Below, piece after piece: positions 36,570-45,013 of a stretch of DNA of 64,000 nucleotides. The stretch is from Ectopseudomonas mendocina (GTDB lineage: Bacteria > Pseudomonadota > Gammaproteobacteria > Pseudomonadales > Pseudomonadaceae), in contig NZ_SCFY01000009.1 in NCBI RefSeq assembly GCF_007049795.1, forward strand, positions 62,001 through 126,000, read 5' to 3'. Under the pieces are notes generated by a model. The model did no database searches. It was not told the DNA's origin and saw only the letters and a program-made list of their open reading frames with translations. How positions within the stretch are numbered: position 1 is the first letter of the stretch; the number at the start of each line of letters is the position of its first letter. A program made the translations under genes and the position numbers.

Positions 36570-37424
36570 ATGCAGCGTTTCCTCAGTATCGCCATGGTTC
36601 TGTGCCTGGCACTGACCTTCAGTTTCGAAGCCCACGCCAAGCGTTTTGGCGGTGGCAAATCCTTCGGCTCCGCACCCAGCCATCAGACCCGCCAGGCCAC
36701 GCCGCCGGCGCAATCGGCTGCCCAGGCACCCGGTCGTCAACAGCCTGCCGCTGCCGCCAGCGGTGCTTCGCGCTGGCTCGGCCCGCTGGCCGGTCTGGCC
36801 GCCGGTGGCCTGCTGGCCTCGATGTTCATGGGTGATGGTTTCGAAGGCCTGCAGATCATGGACATGCTGATCTTCGGCCTAATCGCTTTCCTGCTGTTCC
36901 GCTTCCTCGCTGCCCGTCGCGCTCGTCGACAGCCGCAAATGGCCGCTGCCGGTGCGCCGTACCAGCGTGAAATGCCAAATGCCGACAACGCGCCGGCCGC
37001 TGGCAGCAATATCTTCGGTGGTCGTCTGGCCTCGGCCGCTCCGGTGATTAACGCCCCGGCCTGGTTCAATGAGCAGAGCTTCATCGCCGCCGGTCGCGAG
37101 CACTTCATGAACCTGCAGCAGCACTGGGACGCCGACGAGATGGACAAGATCGCCGAGTTCGTCACGCCGCAACTGCTGGACTTCCTCAAGCGCGAGCGCG
37201 CCGAGCTGGGTGACGGCTTCCAGTCCACCTACGTCGACAACCTCGACGTGCAACTCGATGGTGTCGACGACAACGCCGAGAAGACCATCGCTACCCTGAC
37301 CTTCAGCGGTGTGTCGAAGACCTCGCGCTTCGAGCAGGGCGAGCCGTTCAGCGAAAGCTGGCGCCTGGAGCGCGCCCAGGGCGACAACCAGCCCTGGCTG
37401 ATCGCTGGCATTCGCCAGAACTGA
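36570..37424 (+). CDS. Tim44-like domain membrane protein
   Basis: A 284-residue protein. It has an N-terminal signal or anchor (FLSIAMVLCLALTFSFEAHA), a disordered Gln/Ala/Pro/Gly-rich region (about 30-75) and two further hydrophobic helices (ASRWLGPLAGLAAGGLLASMF and MDMLIFGLIAFLLFRFLAAR). The C-terminal Tim44-like domain covers residues about 165-284. The AKRFGGGKSFG segment after the signal is typical of this bacterial family. ATG at 36570 was taken; a GTG three bases upstream is an equal alternative. It is followed by a strong terminator, so it is probably a single-gene unit. Confidence 0.82.
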   Translation: MQRFLSIAMVLCLALTFSFEAHAKRFGGGKSFGSAPSHQTRQATPPAQSAAQAPGRQQPAAAASGASRWLGPLAGLAAGGLLASMFMGDGFEGLQIMDMLIFGLIAFLLFRFLAARRARRQPQMAAAGAPYQREMPNADNAPAAGSNIFGGRLASAAPVINAPAWFNEQSFIAAGREHFMNLQQHWDADEMDKIAEFVTPQLLDFLKRERAELGDGFQSTYVDNLDVQLDGVDDNAEKTIATLTFSGVSKTSRFEQGEPFSESWRLERAQGDNQPWLIAGIRQN

Positions 37425-37441
37425 TCGCGACGACGCAGAAC

Positions 37442-37467
37442 AAACCCGGGCTTGCCCGGGTTTTTTT
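37442..37467 (+). terminator. Intrinsic terminator after the Tim44-like gene
   Basis: Stem AAACCCGGG / CCCGGGTTT with CTTG loop leads into a run of seven T. It lies between convergent genes. Confidence 0.9.
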
Positions 37468-37515
37468 ATTGCGGCATTTGCCGGTTATCGCGGCTGAAGC
37501 CGCTCCTACAGCCCC

Positions 37516-37986
37516 TCACGACAGATCCTTAGCAGCCCGGCGCATGCCGATATGCGGGATGTCGTCCTCCAGATACACCTCGGTCACCGCCTCGAAGCCA
37601 TAACGCCCGTAGTAGCCCTGCAGGTGCGCCTGCGCCGATAGATAAACCGGCACCCCCGACCAACGCTGACTACACTCGACCAGCGCCCGCTCCATCAGCC
37701 GATGGCCCAGCCCGCTGCCGCGCGCCCGCTCGGCGATCACCACCCGACCGATTACCACCTCGCCGTCCATGCGTTGCGGATCGAGCAAGCGCAGATAGCC
37801 CACCAGCCCAGATTCATCACGCGCCAGCAGGTGGCAGGTGTCACCGACCAGGTCCTGGCCATCGGTTTCCAGATAGGGGCAGTTCTGCTCGACCACGAAC
37901 ACCTGGGTGCGCAGTGCCAGCAGTTCATAGAGGGTCGCAGCATCGAGTTCGCTGTGGTGCAGGCAGTGCCAGGTAAGAGATGACAT
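37516..37986 (-). CDS. ElaA-type GNAT N-acetyltransferase
   Basis: A 156-residue GNAT protein. The N-terminus (LYELLALRTQVFVVEQNCPY) is the ElaA hallmark. The acetyl-CoA loop (VVIAERARGSGLGHRLMERAL) follows the R/Q-x-x-G-x-G/A rule, and QGYYGRYGFEAV is the C-terminal signature. ATG at 37986 with GGAG upstream gives the length of E. coli ElaA; longer starts at 38028 and 38073 reach into the divergent promoter. The acceptor substrate is unknown. Confidence 0.87.
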   Translation of the reverse strand: MSSLTWHCLHHSELDAATLYELLALRTQVFVVEQNCPYLETDGQDLVGDTCHLLARDESGLVGYLRLLDPQRMDGEVVIGRVVIAERARGSGLGHRLMERALVECSQRWSGVPVYLSAQAHLQGYYGRYGFEAVTEVYLEDDIPHIGMRRAAKDLS

Positions 37987-38090
37987 GAAAGGCTCCGCAA
38001 AAGCGCCAGTATGCAGTGACGACGACATGTTTTCATTCTGCCGGCCAGCTACTGTATAAAGCCGATCCCCCAAGATGAGGAGCCGACGCC

Positions 38091-38498
38091 GTGGAAGAAG
38101 TCATCGAACAGCTGCGCGAACTCAACGAGCCGGTACCGGTACCGCTGGAGCTGCCGGAAGAAGAGACCCTGGTGGAGATTCAAGAGCAGATCCTCATCCA
38201 CTTGCCCTTCGAGCTGCGCGAATACCTGCTCAAGGTCAGTGATGTGGTCTACGGCCGCCTGGAGCCGGTGACCGCCAGTGATCCGCAATCGCACACCTAC
38301 CTGCCGGAAGTCGCCTCGGTGGCCTGGGATCTCGGCCTGCCGCGCGATCTGGTGCCACTGTGCCAGGACGGCCGCGATTACTACGCGGTGGACGTGGAAG
38401 GCCAGGTCTGGCTGTGGGATGGCGACGAAGGCGAGCTGACCGACGAAAGCTGGGACTCGGTCTGGCACTGGTGCCGTGACGTCTGGCTGGAAAGCTGA
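38091..38498 (+). CDS. SMI1/KNR4 (SUKH) family protein
   Basis: A 135-residue acidic protein beginning at GTG with AGGAG 8 bases upstream. The sequence has the SUKH pattern: hydrophobic-polar start ELNEPVPVPLELPEEE, then PFELREYLLKVSDVVYG, LPEVASVAWDLGLPRDLVPLCQDG and a Trp-rich end. SUKH proteins include toxin immunity proteins and general cell-wall-linked factors, but no toxin gene is adjacent. It may be a housekeeping relative; no function can be assigned. Confidence 0.78.
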   Translation: MEEVIEQLRELNEPVPVPLELPEEETLVEIQEQILIHLPFELREYLLKVSDVVYGRLEPVTASDPQSHTYLPEVASVAWDLGLPRDLVPLCQDGRDYYAVDVEGQVWLWDGDEGELTDESWDSVWHWCRDVWLES

Positions 38499-38651
38499 TC
38501 ACGCCTTCGCCCTGGGGTGCGCCATACGGACTATCGGCTTCGCGAACGCCGTCGCCGCTGAAGCGCCTCCCACGATATGTCTCCGAGACTCAGCCCCGAG
38601 GGAGGGGCTTCAGCCGCGAACCTCATCAAGTGAGTTACGCGAGCAGCGCCC

Positions 38652-39305
38652 TCACACCTCGCCCTGCTCCAACGCTAGCAGGTTGAGCAGAAAGCGCGCG
38701 AAGTAAAGCAGATCCTGTTCCATCGCCTGGCGAGCGCCCTTGGCATCGCCGGCTTCGATAGCGGCAAAGGCGTCTTCATGAAAGTCATTGAGCCGCAGCG
38801 ACAGGTCGGCGCCGGTGAACAGGCGGTTGAAGAAGGGGCCGATCTGCAGCCATAGCGACTCGATCGAACGCAGCAACACCGGGTTGCCACATGCACCGTA
38901 CAAATGCAGGTGAAACTGGCTGTTGGCGTTGAGGTAGTCCTGCACCTGGCGCTGCTCGATGGCGGCGTCCATGCGCTGCACGCAGTCACGCAGCAGGGCC
39001 AGGTCGCTGCTGTCCAGGCGCGGCGTGGCCAGCTCCACTGCCAGGCCTTCCAGCGCCAGGCGCACCTGAAAGATGTTTTCGTAGCGCTCACGGGTCATCG
39101 ACGGGACTCGCACCGAGCGCTGCTGCTCGCCCTCCAGCGCGCCCTCGGCCACCAGCCGCTGCAGGGCCGCGCGAACCGGCATCGGGCTGGTGCCCCATTC
39201 AGTGGCCAAGTCGCGGATCTTCAACCGCTCCCCAGGTTGGAAACGTCCGACCAACAGCCCTGAGCGGATGTTCTGATACAGCTGCTTCTGCAGATTGTCA
39301 GCCAT
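38652..39305 (-). CDS. GntR-family transcriptional regulator (FadR/FCD subgroup)
   Basis: A 217-residue regulator. The winged HTH (residues 5-70, GERLKIRDLATEWGTSPMPVRAALQRLVAEG) is followed by the all-helical FCD effector domain with metal-binding candidates in NSQFHLHLY and NDFHEDAF. ATG at 39305 is preferred to 39341 because the extra leader is Arg/Trp-rich. It is divergent from an aminotransferase/ligase pair. Two perfect palindromes between them are likely operators for this protein, which would repress the pair and itself. Confidence 0.87.
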   Translation of the reverse strand: MADNLQKQLYQNIRSGLLVGRFQPGERLKIRDLATEWGTSPMPVRAALQRLVAEGALEGEQQRSVRVPSMTRERYENIFQVRLALEGLAVELATPRLDSSDLALLRDCVQRMDAAIEQRQVQDYLNANSQFHLHLYGACGNPVLLRSIESLWLQIGPFFNRLFTGADLSLRLNDFHEDAFAAIEAGDAKGARQAMEQDLLYFARFLLNLLALEQGEV

Positions 39306-39440
39306 GTGCCACCTCCATCGGAGGCGCCGGCAATTGGGCAAGGGTCAGGCTACAGTCACGCATGGGAGGCTCCGATTGAAGATGCGGCGAGTCTACGACA
39401 GGAACTGATTTTGTGTGAAAAACGGCTGAATATAAAATTT

Positions 39441-39454
39441 TTTGTGATCACAAA
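39441..39454. promoter_or_regulatory. GntR operator 1: TTTGTGATCACAAA
   Basis: A perfect 14-bp palindrome in the divergent gntR/aminotransferase promoter. Its centre is 62 bases (about six helical turns) from the centre of the second site, which would favour looping or cooperative binding. Confidence 0.8.
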
Positions 39455-39500
39455 TATAGATTTAAAGCCAAAAAAATCGATCTGGATCTAATCGTTTACT

Positions 39501-39518
39501 ATTTTGTGATCACAAAAT
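39501..39518. promoter_or_regulatory. GntR operator 2: ATTTTGTGATCACAAAAT
   Basis: A perfect 18-bp palindrome ending 34 bases before the aminotransferase ATG. It contains the same core as operator 1. The compact core without a 6-base spacer argues against a CRP/Vfr site. Confidence 0.82.
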
Positions 39519-39552
39519 ATCATGCCGGCAGCATTCAATCGAGGTATGCCCC

Positions 39553-40947
39553 ATGACCACCGCCAGTGGCATCAGCCAAGTCGCCGTTGACCGTTTCGTC
39601 GCCGCCGAGCGCGAGCGCTTCCTGTCCCGCAATCCGAAGTCCGTGGCCCTGGCCGAGCGCGCCCGCCACTCGCTGTACGGCGGCGTGCCGATGCACTGGA
39701 TGGCCGACTGGTCGACACCGGTACCGCTGTTCGTCGAGCGTGCCAAGGGCGCACGTTTCTTCGATGTGGACGGTCACGAGTACATCGACTTCTGCCTGGG
39801 TGACACCGGCACCATGTTCGGCCACTCCCCCGATCCGGTGGCCCGCGCCCTCGCCGAACAAGCGAATAACGGCCTGACCACCATGCTGCCGGGCGAGGAC
39901 GCCGTGGTCTGCGGCGAGCTGCTGGCCCAGCGTTTCGGCCTGCCCTACTGGCAGGTGACCGCCACGGCAACAGATTCGAATCGCTATGTGCTGCGCTGGG
40001 CGCGCGCCATCACCCAGCGCAAGACTCTGCTGGTGTTCGACGGCTGCTACCACGGCACTGTCGACGACGTGATGGTGCGAGAGCGCGACGGCAAGACCGT
40101 GCACCGCTCCGGTCTGGTCGGCCAGGCCTATGACCTGACCGAGCACAGCCGCGCCATTCCCTTCAACGATGTCGCAGCGCTGGAGGCGGCGCTGGCTCAG
40201 GGTGACGTCTGCGCCCTGCTCTGCGAACCGGCGATGACCAACATCGGCATGGTCCTGCCCGATCCGGGCTTCATGCAGAAGTGTCGCGAGTTGACGCGTA
40301 AGTACGGCAGCCTGCTGATCATCGACGAAACCCACACCATCTCCACCGACATCGGCGGCTGCACACGTCTGTGGAACCTGGATCCCGACTTCTTCGTGGT
40401 CGGCAAGCCCATCGCCGGCGGCGTGCCTTGCGGCATCTTCGGTTGCAGCGCAGAGATGGCAGGCGCCATGACCCAGGCGCGTCAGCGCGCCAGCGAGGCA
40501 AGCCACGGTCACGGCCACAGCGGCATGGGCACCACCCTGTCGGCCAATGCCCTGGCCATGCACTGCATGCGCGCCAACCTGGAACAGGTGATGACCCAGG
40601 CGGCCTACGACCACATGCTGCCGCTGGCCGCTCGCCTGGCCGAGGGTTTCCGCCGGTTGATCGGCAAGCACGACCTGAAGTGGTCGGTGACCGAGCTGGG
40701 CGCGCGTTGCGAGTTCCAGTTCTGCGCCACACCACCACGCACCGGCGCCGAGGCCGAAGCGGCGTTCCATGACGAGCTGCAAATGGCCCTGCACCTGTAC
40801 CTGATCAACCGCGGCATTCTGATCACGCCATTCCACAACATGACCCTGTGCTGCCCGAGCACCACAGCGCAGGATGTGGACAAGCTGATCACCATGCTCG
40901 ATCAAGCCCTCACCGAGCTGCTGGCCATCCCCGGCGCCCGCGAGTAA
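39553..40947 (+). CDS. Class III pyridoxal-phosphate aminotransferase (glutamate-1-semialdehyde aminotransferase-like)
   Basis: A 464-residue class III aminotransferase. The PLP lysine is in FVVGKPIAGGVPCG, the PLP aspartate in LLIIDETHTIS, and the phosphate loop around FDGCYHGTVDD. The His-rich HGHGHSGMGTTLSANALAMH region is unusual for the group. It is the first gene of a unit with a glutamine-synthetase-like ligase and is divergent from a GntR regulator. The pair suggests catabolism of an amine or amino acid through gamma-glutamylation, but the substrate cannot be named. Heme-pathway HemL is unlikely because of the context and added length. Confidence 0.83.
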   Translation: MTTASGISQVAVDRFVAAERERFLSRNPKSVALAERARHSLYGGVPMHWMADWSTPVPLFVERAKGARFFDVDGHEYIDFCLGDTGTMFGHSPDPVARALAEQANNGLTTMLPGEDAVVCGELLAQRFGLPYWQVTATATDSNRYVLRWARAITQRKTLLVFDGCYHGTVDDVMVRERDGKTVHRSGLVGQAYDLTEHSRAIPFNDVAALEAALAQGDVCALLCEPAMTNIGMVLPDPGFMQKCRELTRKYGSLLIIDETHTISTDIGGCTRLWNLDPDFFVVGKPIAGGVPCGIFGCSAEMAGAMTQARQRASEASHGHGHSGMGTTLSANALAMHCMRANLEQVMTQAAYDHMLPLAARLAEGFRRLIGKHDLKWSVTELGARCEFQFCATPPRTGAEAEAAFHDELQMALHLYLINRGILITPFHNMTLCCPSTTAQDVDKLITMLDQALTELLAIPGARE

Positions 40948-40962
40948 TTCATCGATCAGCCT

Positions 40963-41010
40963 GTGGGAGGGGCTTTAGCCGCGACAGTCGCCGCTAAAGC
41001 CCCTCCCACG
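40963..41010. repeat. REP-type inverted repeat
   Basis: Arms of 24 bases (TGTGGGAGGGGCTTTAGCCG type) are reverse complements apart from two positions, with almost no spacer. It lies between the aminotransferase and the glutamine-synthetase-like gene. Confidence 0.8.
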
Positions 41011-41037
41011 AGATAACGACTCACTGTGAGAATCACC

Positions 41038-42405
41038 ATGCAATTCGCCAACCCGCAGGAAGCCCGCGAATTTCTCGCCGCCCACCCCGAGGTCCGCAGC
41101 ATCGAGCTGATGCTGATCGACGCCAACGGCATCCCCCGTGGCAAGCTGCTGCACCGCGACGAGCTGCTGGCCATCTATGAAAATGGCCGGCCGCTGCCCA
41201 GCTCCATCCTGTCGCTGACCATCCAGGGTGAGGATGTGGAAGAAAGCGGCCTGGTCTGGGAAGTGGCCGACGCCGACTGCTGGACCTACCCGCTGCCCGG
41301 CAGCCTGACCCTGCAACCCTGGCGCGCCGTGCCCACCGGGCAGTTGCAAGTCAGCATGCACCCGACCCAAGGCCTGCCGGCCACGCCGGGCGACCCGCGC
41401 CACGTGCTGGTGCGGGCCATCGAGGCGCTAAAGGCCGACGGCTATCACCCGGTAATGGCGGTGGAGCTGGAGTTCTACCTGCTGGACAAGCAACGCGATG
41501 CCAATGGCCGCCCACAGCCCGCCATACAGATGAACGGCGTGCGCCCGCAGGCGCCGCAGGTCTACGGCGTGTACGAGCTGGAGCAGATGCAGCCGTTCCT
41601 CGACGACCTCTACGCCGCCTGCGAGGCGCAGGGCCTGCCGGTGCGCACGGCCATCTCCGAATACGCGCCGGGCCAGCTCGAACTGACCCTGGAGCACCGT
41701 TTCGATGCACTGCAGGCGGTAGACGAAGGCGTGCGCTACAAGCGCCTGGTCAAGGGCGTGGCCAACAAGCATGGGCTGCAGGCCTGCTTCATGGCCAAGC
41801 CGTTCGGCGACCTGGCCGGCAGCGGCCTGCACATGCACGTGTCGCTGGCCGATGCCGAGGGTAACAACCTGATGGCCAGCGAAGATCCGCATGGGACGCC
41901 ACTGCTGCGCCATGCCATCGGCGGCATGATGGCCACGCTGGGCGATGCCATGGCGATCTTCTGCCCCAACGCCAACTCCTTCCGCCGCTTCCAGGCCAAC
42001 AGCTACGCGCCGCTGGCCAAGAGCTGGGGCGTGAACAACCGCACCGTATCCTTTCGCGTTCCCGGCGGGCCGGCCAACAGCCGCCACATCGAGCACCGCA
42101 TCTGCGGTGCCGACGCCAACCCCTACCTGGCGGCGGCGGCGATCCTCGCCGGTATCCACAAGGGCATCCGCGAGCAGATCGACCCGGGGGCGGCCATCGT
42201 CGGCAACGGCTACGAACAGGCCCGCGAAACGCTGCCCACCGACTGGCTCACCGCCCTGCGCAACCTGGAAGGCTCAAGCTGGGCGCGCGAAGCGCTGGGC
42301 GAGGACTTCCTCAGGGTATTCCTGGCGATCAAGTGGGCCGAGTTCCGTCAGTTCATGGGCGAAGTGGGCGAGCAGGATTGGCGCTGGTACCTCAATCACG
42401 CCTGA
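41038..42405 (+). CDS. Glutamine synthetase family protein (gamma-glutamylpolyamine synthetase-like)
   Basis: A 455-residue type I GS-fold ligase. The metal/ATP regions read VMAVELEFYLLDK, ISEYAPGQLELTLEHR, FMAKPFGDLAGSGLHMHVSL and SRHIEHRICGADANPYL. The last of these matches GlnA3/PuuA-type enzymes rather than true glutamine synthetase, because the tyrosine adenylylation loop is absent. ATG at 41038 is preferred to GTG at 41026. It probably gamma-glutamylates an amine for breakdown with the upstream aminotransferase, under GntR control. Confidence 0.83.
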   Translation: MQFANPQEAREFLAAHPEVRSIELMLIDANGIPRGKLLHRDELLAIYENGRPLPSSILSLTIQGEDVEESGLVWEVADADCWTYPLPGSLTLQPWRAVPTGQLQVSMHPTQGLPATPGDPRHVLVRAIEALKADGYHPVMAVELEFYLLDKQRDANGRPQPAIQMNGVRPQAPQVYGVYELEQMQPFLDDLYAACEAQGLPVRTAISEYAPGQLELTLEHRFDALQAVDEGVRYKRLVKGVANKHGLQACFMAKPFGDLAGSGLHMHVSLADAEGNNLMASEDPHGTPLLRHAIGGMMATLGDAMAIFCPNANSFRRFQANSYAPLAKSWGVNNRTVSFRVPGGPANSRHIEHRICGADANPYLAAAAILAGIHKGIREQIDPGAAIVGNGYEQARETLPTDWLTALRNLEGSSWAREALGEDFLRVFLAIKWAEFRQFMGEVGEQDWRWYLNHA

Positions 42406-42452
42406 TCGTTGCGGACGATAAGTTGGCGGCGAGCCCTGCCGCACACCCTTAT

Positions 42453-43715
42453 CTACAGCGGCATGCAACGCCCATTGAATCCCGCCTCGTGCGGGCCGTC
42501 GAAACACAGCTGGCCGCGTCCATCGGGCTCGGTCAGCTGTGTCGGATAGTAGGGGTTGCGGGCATCCGGCATCTTGGCCAGCTGCTCGGCATCGAAAGGC
42601 CCTGGAGGCAGGCTCACCACCACGGCCAGCAAACGGCGCTTGGCCTCCAGGTCATGCAAACGCCCGGCATACCGGCGCATGTCAGGGCCGGCAACGGTCA
42701 GCAGGATATTGCCGGCCCGGTTGCGTATGCGGCCAACCGAGGCCGGCCCGGGAGCCGGCTCCTGCATCGCTGCGGCAAACGCCTCTGGCTCCAGCTGCGA
42801 CAACTGCACAGCCCGTGCATACGGCGCCAGGCTGGCGTTGATGGTCATCTGCGGGCGGAAGAACAGCTGCAGACCAAGGTATTCCCGGCCGGAGACGCTG
42901 TCTGGCAGTTGCATATACATCTGCGCGATACCGTAGAACTCGCGCTGCATGGGCTTGAGCAGCGAGCGCTCGTCCGCGCTGAACGGCTTCGGAACCGACG
43001 GGCGCGGGATCAGCCCCTGGCGATACAGGCGGACCTGCCATTCCAGATTGCGGTTAACCAACACGCCCAGCAGCATCTTCAGCACCAGGTTGTCCGCACG
43101 CGCCAGTTGCTGACGCAGTAGCCTGAGCTCCTCGCGCAACCCTCCCTGTGCCACATCGCCCTGACCATCACGGGCCATTTGCAGCATCAGTAGATTGAGC
43201 ACCTGCTGGCCCGCGTACACATAAGTGAGTCGCGGTACCGGCTCGGCGACACTCACCGAGGTCAGCGTGCGGTAGTCGTCCATGTTGAGAAAATCCCAGT
43301 AGCGCCGCTGCAGAGCGAACCAATCGGGGGCGATACGGCTTCCCAGGTCGGCCTGTGCCAGCAGGCTGTCGAAGCAGCCGAGCGCCTCGATTCGGCAGAA
43401 CAGTCGCCCTTCTGGCAACGACAGGCTGGCAACGGTCGGCCCCGAATAATCGCTATCGGTCACGCCGCGCCCGGCGTACCAGCGCTCGTAGTGCTGCAGA
43501 CGGGCCTTACCCAGTGCCTCGGGCTGCTCATCGAAAGGCGCATCGATCCCGTTGAGGAAAAGGTACGCGCGGCTTTCGCCAGTCGCCGCCTGCACCTGCT
43601 GCTGCCAGTCCTGCACCTGGGCGCCAGGCGGCTCGTCACGCAGCCAGGCGCTGCCACCGACCAGCAGCGCCAGCACCAGAATCACAGCACCCAGCAGGCC
43701 GGCCCGTCGGCTCAC
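42453..43715 (-). CDS. Hypothetical membrane-anchored protein
   Basis: A 420-residue protein starting at GTG (43715), whose GTGA overlaps the stop of the upstream gene. It has one N-terminal membrane helix (AGLLGAVILVLALLVGGSAWL) and a large, presumably periplasmic, mostly helical region. Repeated LLRQQL / LLMLQMARDG-type segments and paired cysteines (FCRIEALGCF) are visible. No known domain was recognised. Co-translation with the preceding secreted protein suggests a shared role in the cell envelope. Confidence 0.72.
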   Translation of the reverse strand: MSRRAGLLGAVILVLALLVGGSAWLRDEPPGAQVQDWQQQVQAATGESRAYLFLNGIDAPFDEQPEALGKARLQHYERWYAGRGVTDSDYSGPTVASLSLPEGRLFCRIEALGCFDSLLAQADLGSRIAPDWFALQRRYWDFLNMDDYRTLTSVSVAEPVPRLTYVYAGQQVLNLLMLQMARDGQGDVAQGGLREELRLLRQQLARADNLVLKMLLGVLVNRNLEWQVRLYRQGLIPRPSVPKPFSADERSLLKPMQREFYGIAQMYMQLPDSVSGREYLGLQLFFRPQMTINASLAPYARAVQLSQLEPEAFAAAMQEPAPGPASVGRIRNRAGNILLTVAGPDMRRYAGRLHDLEAKRRLLAVVVSLPPGPFDAEQLAKMPDARNPYYPTQLTEPDGRGQLCFDGPHEAGFNGRCMPL

Positions 43716-44431
43716 GGACGCACCTGCGCATCGACCTTGATGTAGTCGCCCGCCACGCTGATGCCCATGCCGCCATAGTCCTGGCAGCCATCGGCGAACG
43801 CTTCCAGCACGCGCAGCGAGATTCCCTCGCGCAGCAGACTCACCGCGCAACCGGCATTCAGCGCGGCATCCTCCAGGCGCATCTGCACAGCGTCGCCGAC
43901 CAGCTTGCCCTCAAGCCCACCGACAGCCGCCGGGCCGTACTCCTCGACCCGCGCCCCCGCGCGCAACGGCGCGAAGCTGGCGTGATAACCGCCGCCAGGA
44001 ATCTCGCTGATCTGCAGTTCGCTCCACACCGCCTGGCCGCTGTAGCGCAGGTAGCGGCCTACCGGGCCGGCAATCAGTGCCGGGTAATCCAGCGCCTGGC
44101 TGACCTTGATCAGGTTGTGCCGCGTTGCCGAACCGTAAAGGTTGGTGTCCAGTGCCAACTGCAGCCAGGCGCGGGCCATGCCGGCGTCACCGGCGCGCAG
44201 GTTGGCCAACATCAGATTGTTAACGGCGAGCTCGAGCCCAGCTTCATCTTCGTTCTCGACGCGACGCAGCTGACGTTCGAAGGACTCGATGGCCGCCTCG
44301 AAACGACCGGCCTGATAGGCGGCCGTGCCCTCCTGGTTGCACTGCGCCGGTGTATCGCACGTTTGTTCGGCCATTACCGGCAGGGCGAGCAGGCCAAACA
44401 ACATAAGGGGAATGTGGCGCAAGGGCATCAT
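43712..44431 (-). CDS. Secreted hypothetical protein with tetratricopeptide-like region
   Basis: A 239-residue protein with a Sec signal peptide (MPLRHIPLMLFGLLALPVMAE). Residues 25-95 resemble a TPR (QEGTAAYQAGRFEAAIESFERQLRRVENED, then LMLANLRAGDAGMARAWLQLALDT). The rest is a beta-rich C-terminal domain with one free pair of cysteines. AGGA lies 6 bases before the ATG at 44431. The following membrane protein gene overlaps it. The function is unknown. Confidence 0.72.
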   Translation of the reverse strand: MMPLRHIPLMLFGLLALPVMAEQTCDTPAQCNQEGTAAYQAGRFEAAIESFERQLRRVENEDEAGLELAVNNLMLANLRAGDAGMARAWLQLALDTNLYGSATRHNLIKVSQALDYPALIAGPVGRYLRYSGQAVWSELQISEIPGGGYHASFAPLRAGARVEEYGPAAVGGLEGKLVGDAVQMRLEDAALNAGCAVSLLREGISLRVLEAFADGCQDYGGMGISVAGDYIKVDAQVRP

Positions 44432-44515
44432 CTGGCATCCTAACCAAGCTAAACCCCATATTAGCCGGGCAACGCACAGCGCGGCAGCGCACAGCCTCCC
44501 AATTTCGGAGTCACC

Positions 44516-45013
44516 ATGGAAGCCGGAACCGCACAACTGACGATGACCGTACTGATGACCCCGGACATGGCCAACTTCTCGGGCAACGTCCACGGCGGCA
44601 CCCTGCTCAAATACATGGACGAAGTCGCCTACGCCTGCGCCAGCCGCTACGCAGGGCGCTACGTGGTGACGCTGTCGGTGGATCAGGTGATCTTTCGCGA
44701 GCCGGTGCATGTCGGCGAAATGGTCACCTTCCTCGCCTCGGTCAACTATTGCGGTCGCACCTCCATGGAAGTCGGCATCAAGGTGATCACCGAGAACATC
44801 CGCGAACGCTCGGTACGCCATACCAACAGCAGCTTCTTCACCATGGTGGCGATGGACGAGCAGGGTCGTCCGGCAGTGGTGCCCGAACTGCACCCGGACA
44901 CACCCGACGGCCTGCGCCGTCAGCGCCAGGCCAAACAGCGCCGGCAGATTCGTGAAGAGCTGCAGCAGCGTTATCGGGCGTTGAGCGAGGAGAAGAACGG
45001 CCCTCAGTCGTGA
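44516..45013 (+). CDS. Acyl-CoA thioesterase (YciA/hot-dog family)
   Basis: A 165-residue single hot-dog domain. Visible features are NFSGNVHGGTLLKYMDEVAYACASRYAG, which contains the catalytic HGG-x-LLK-xxDE motif, and VDQVIFREPVHVGEMV. The C-terminal tail is Arg/Gln-rich. It hydrolyses fatty acyl-CoA esters in the cytoplasm. Its 3' end overlaps the convergent zinc-ribbon gene by 10 bases. Confidence 0.88.
   Translation: MEAGTAQLTMTVLMTPDMANFSGNVHGGTLLKYMDEVAYACASRYAGRYVVTLSVDQVIFREPVHVGEMVTFLASVNYCGRTSMEVGIKVITENIRERSVRHTNSSFFTMVAMDEQGRPAVVPELHPDTPDGLRRQRQAKQRRQIREELQQRYRALSEEKNGPQS

Noticed and set aside
39441-39518. CRP/Vfr binding sites suggested by TGTGA and TCACA
   Set aside because: CRP sites need a 6-base spacer between those half-sites; here they abut as TGTGATCACA, a GntR-type core.
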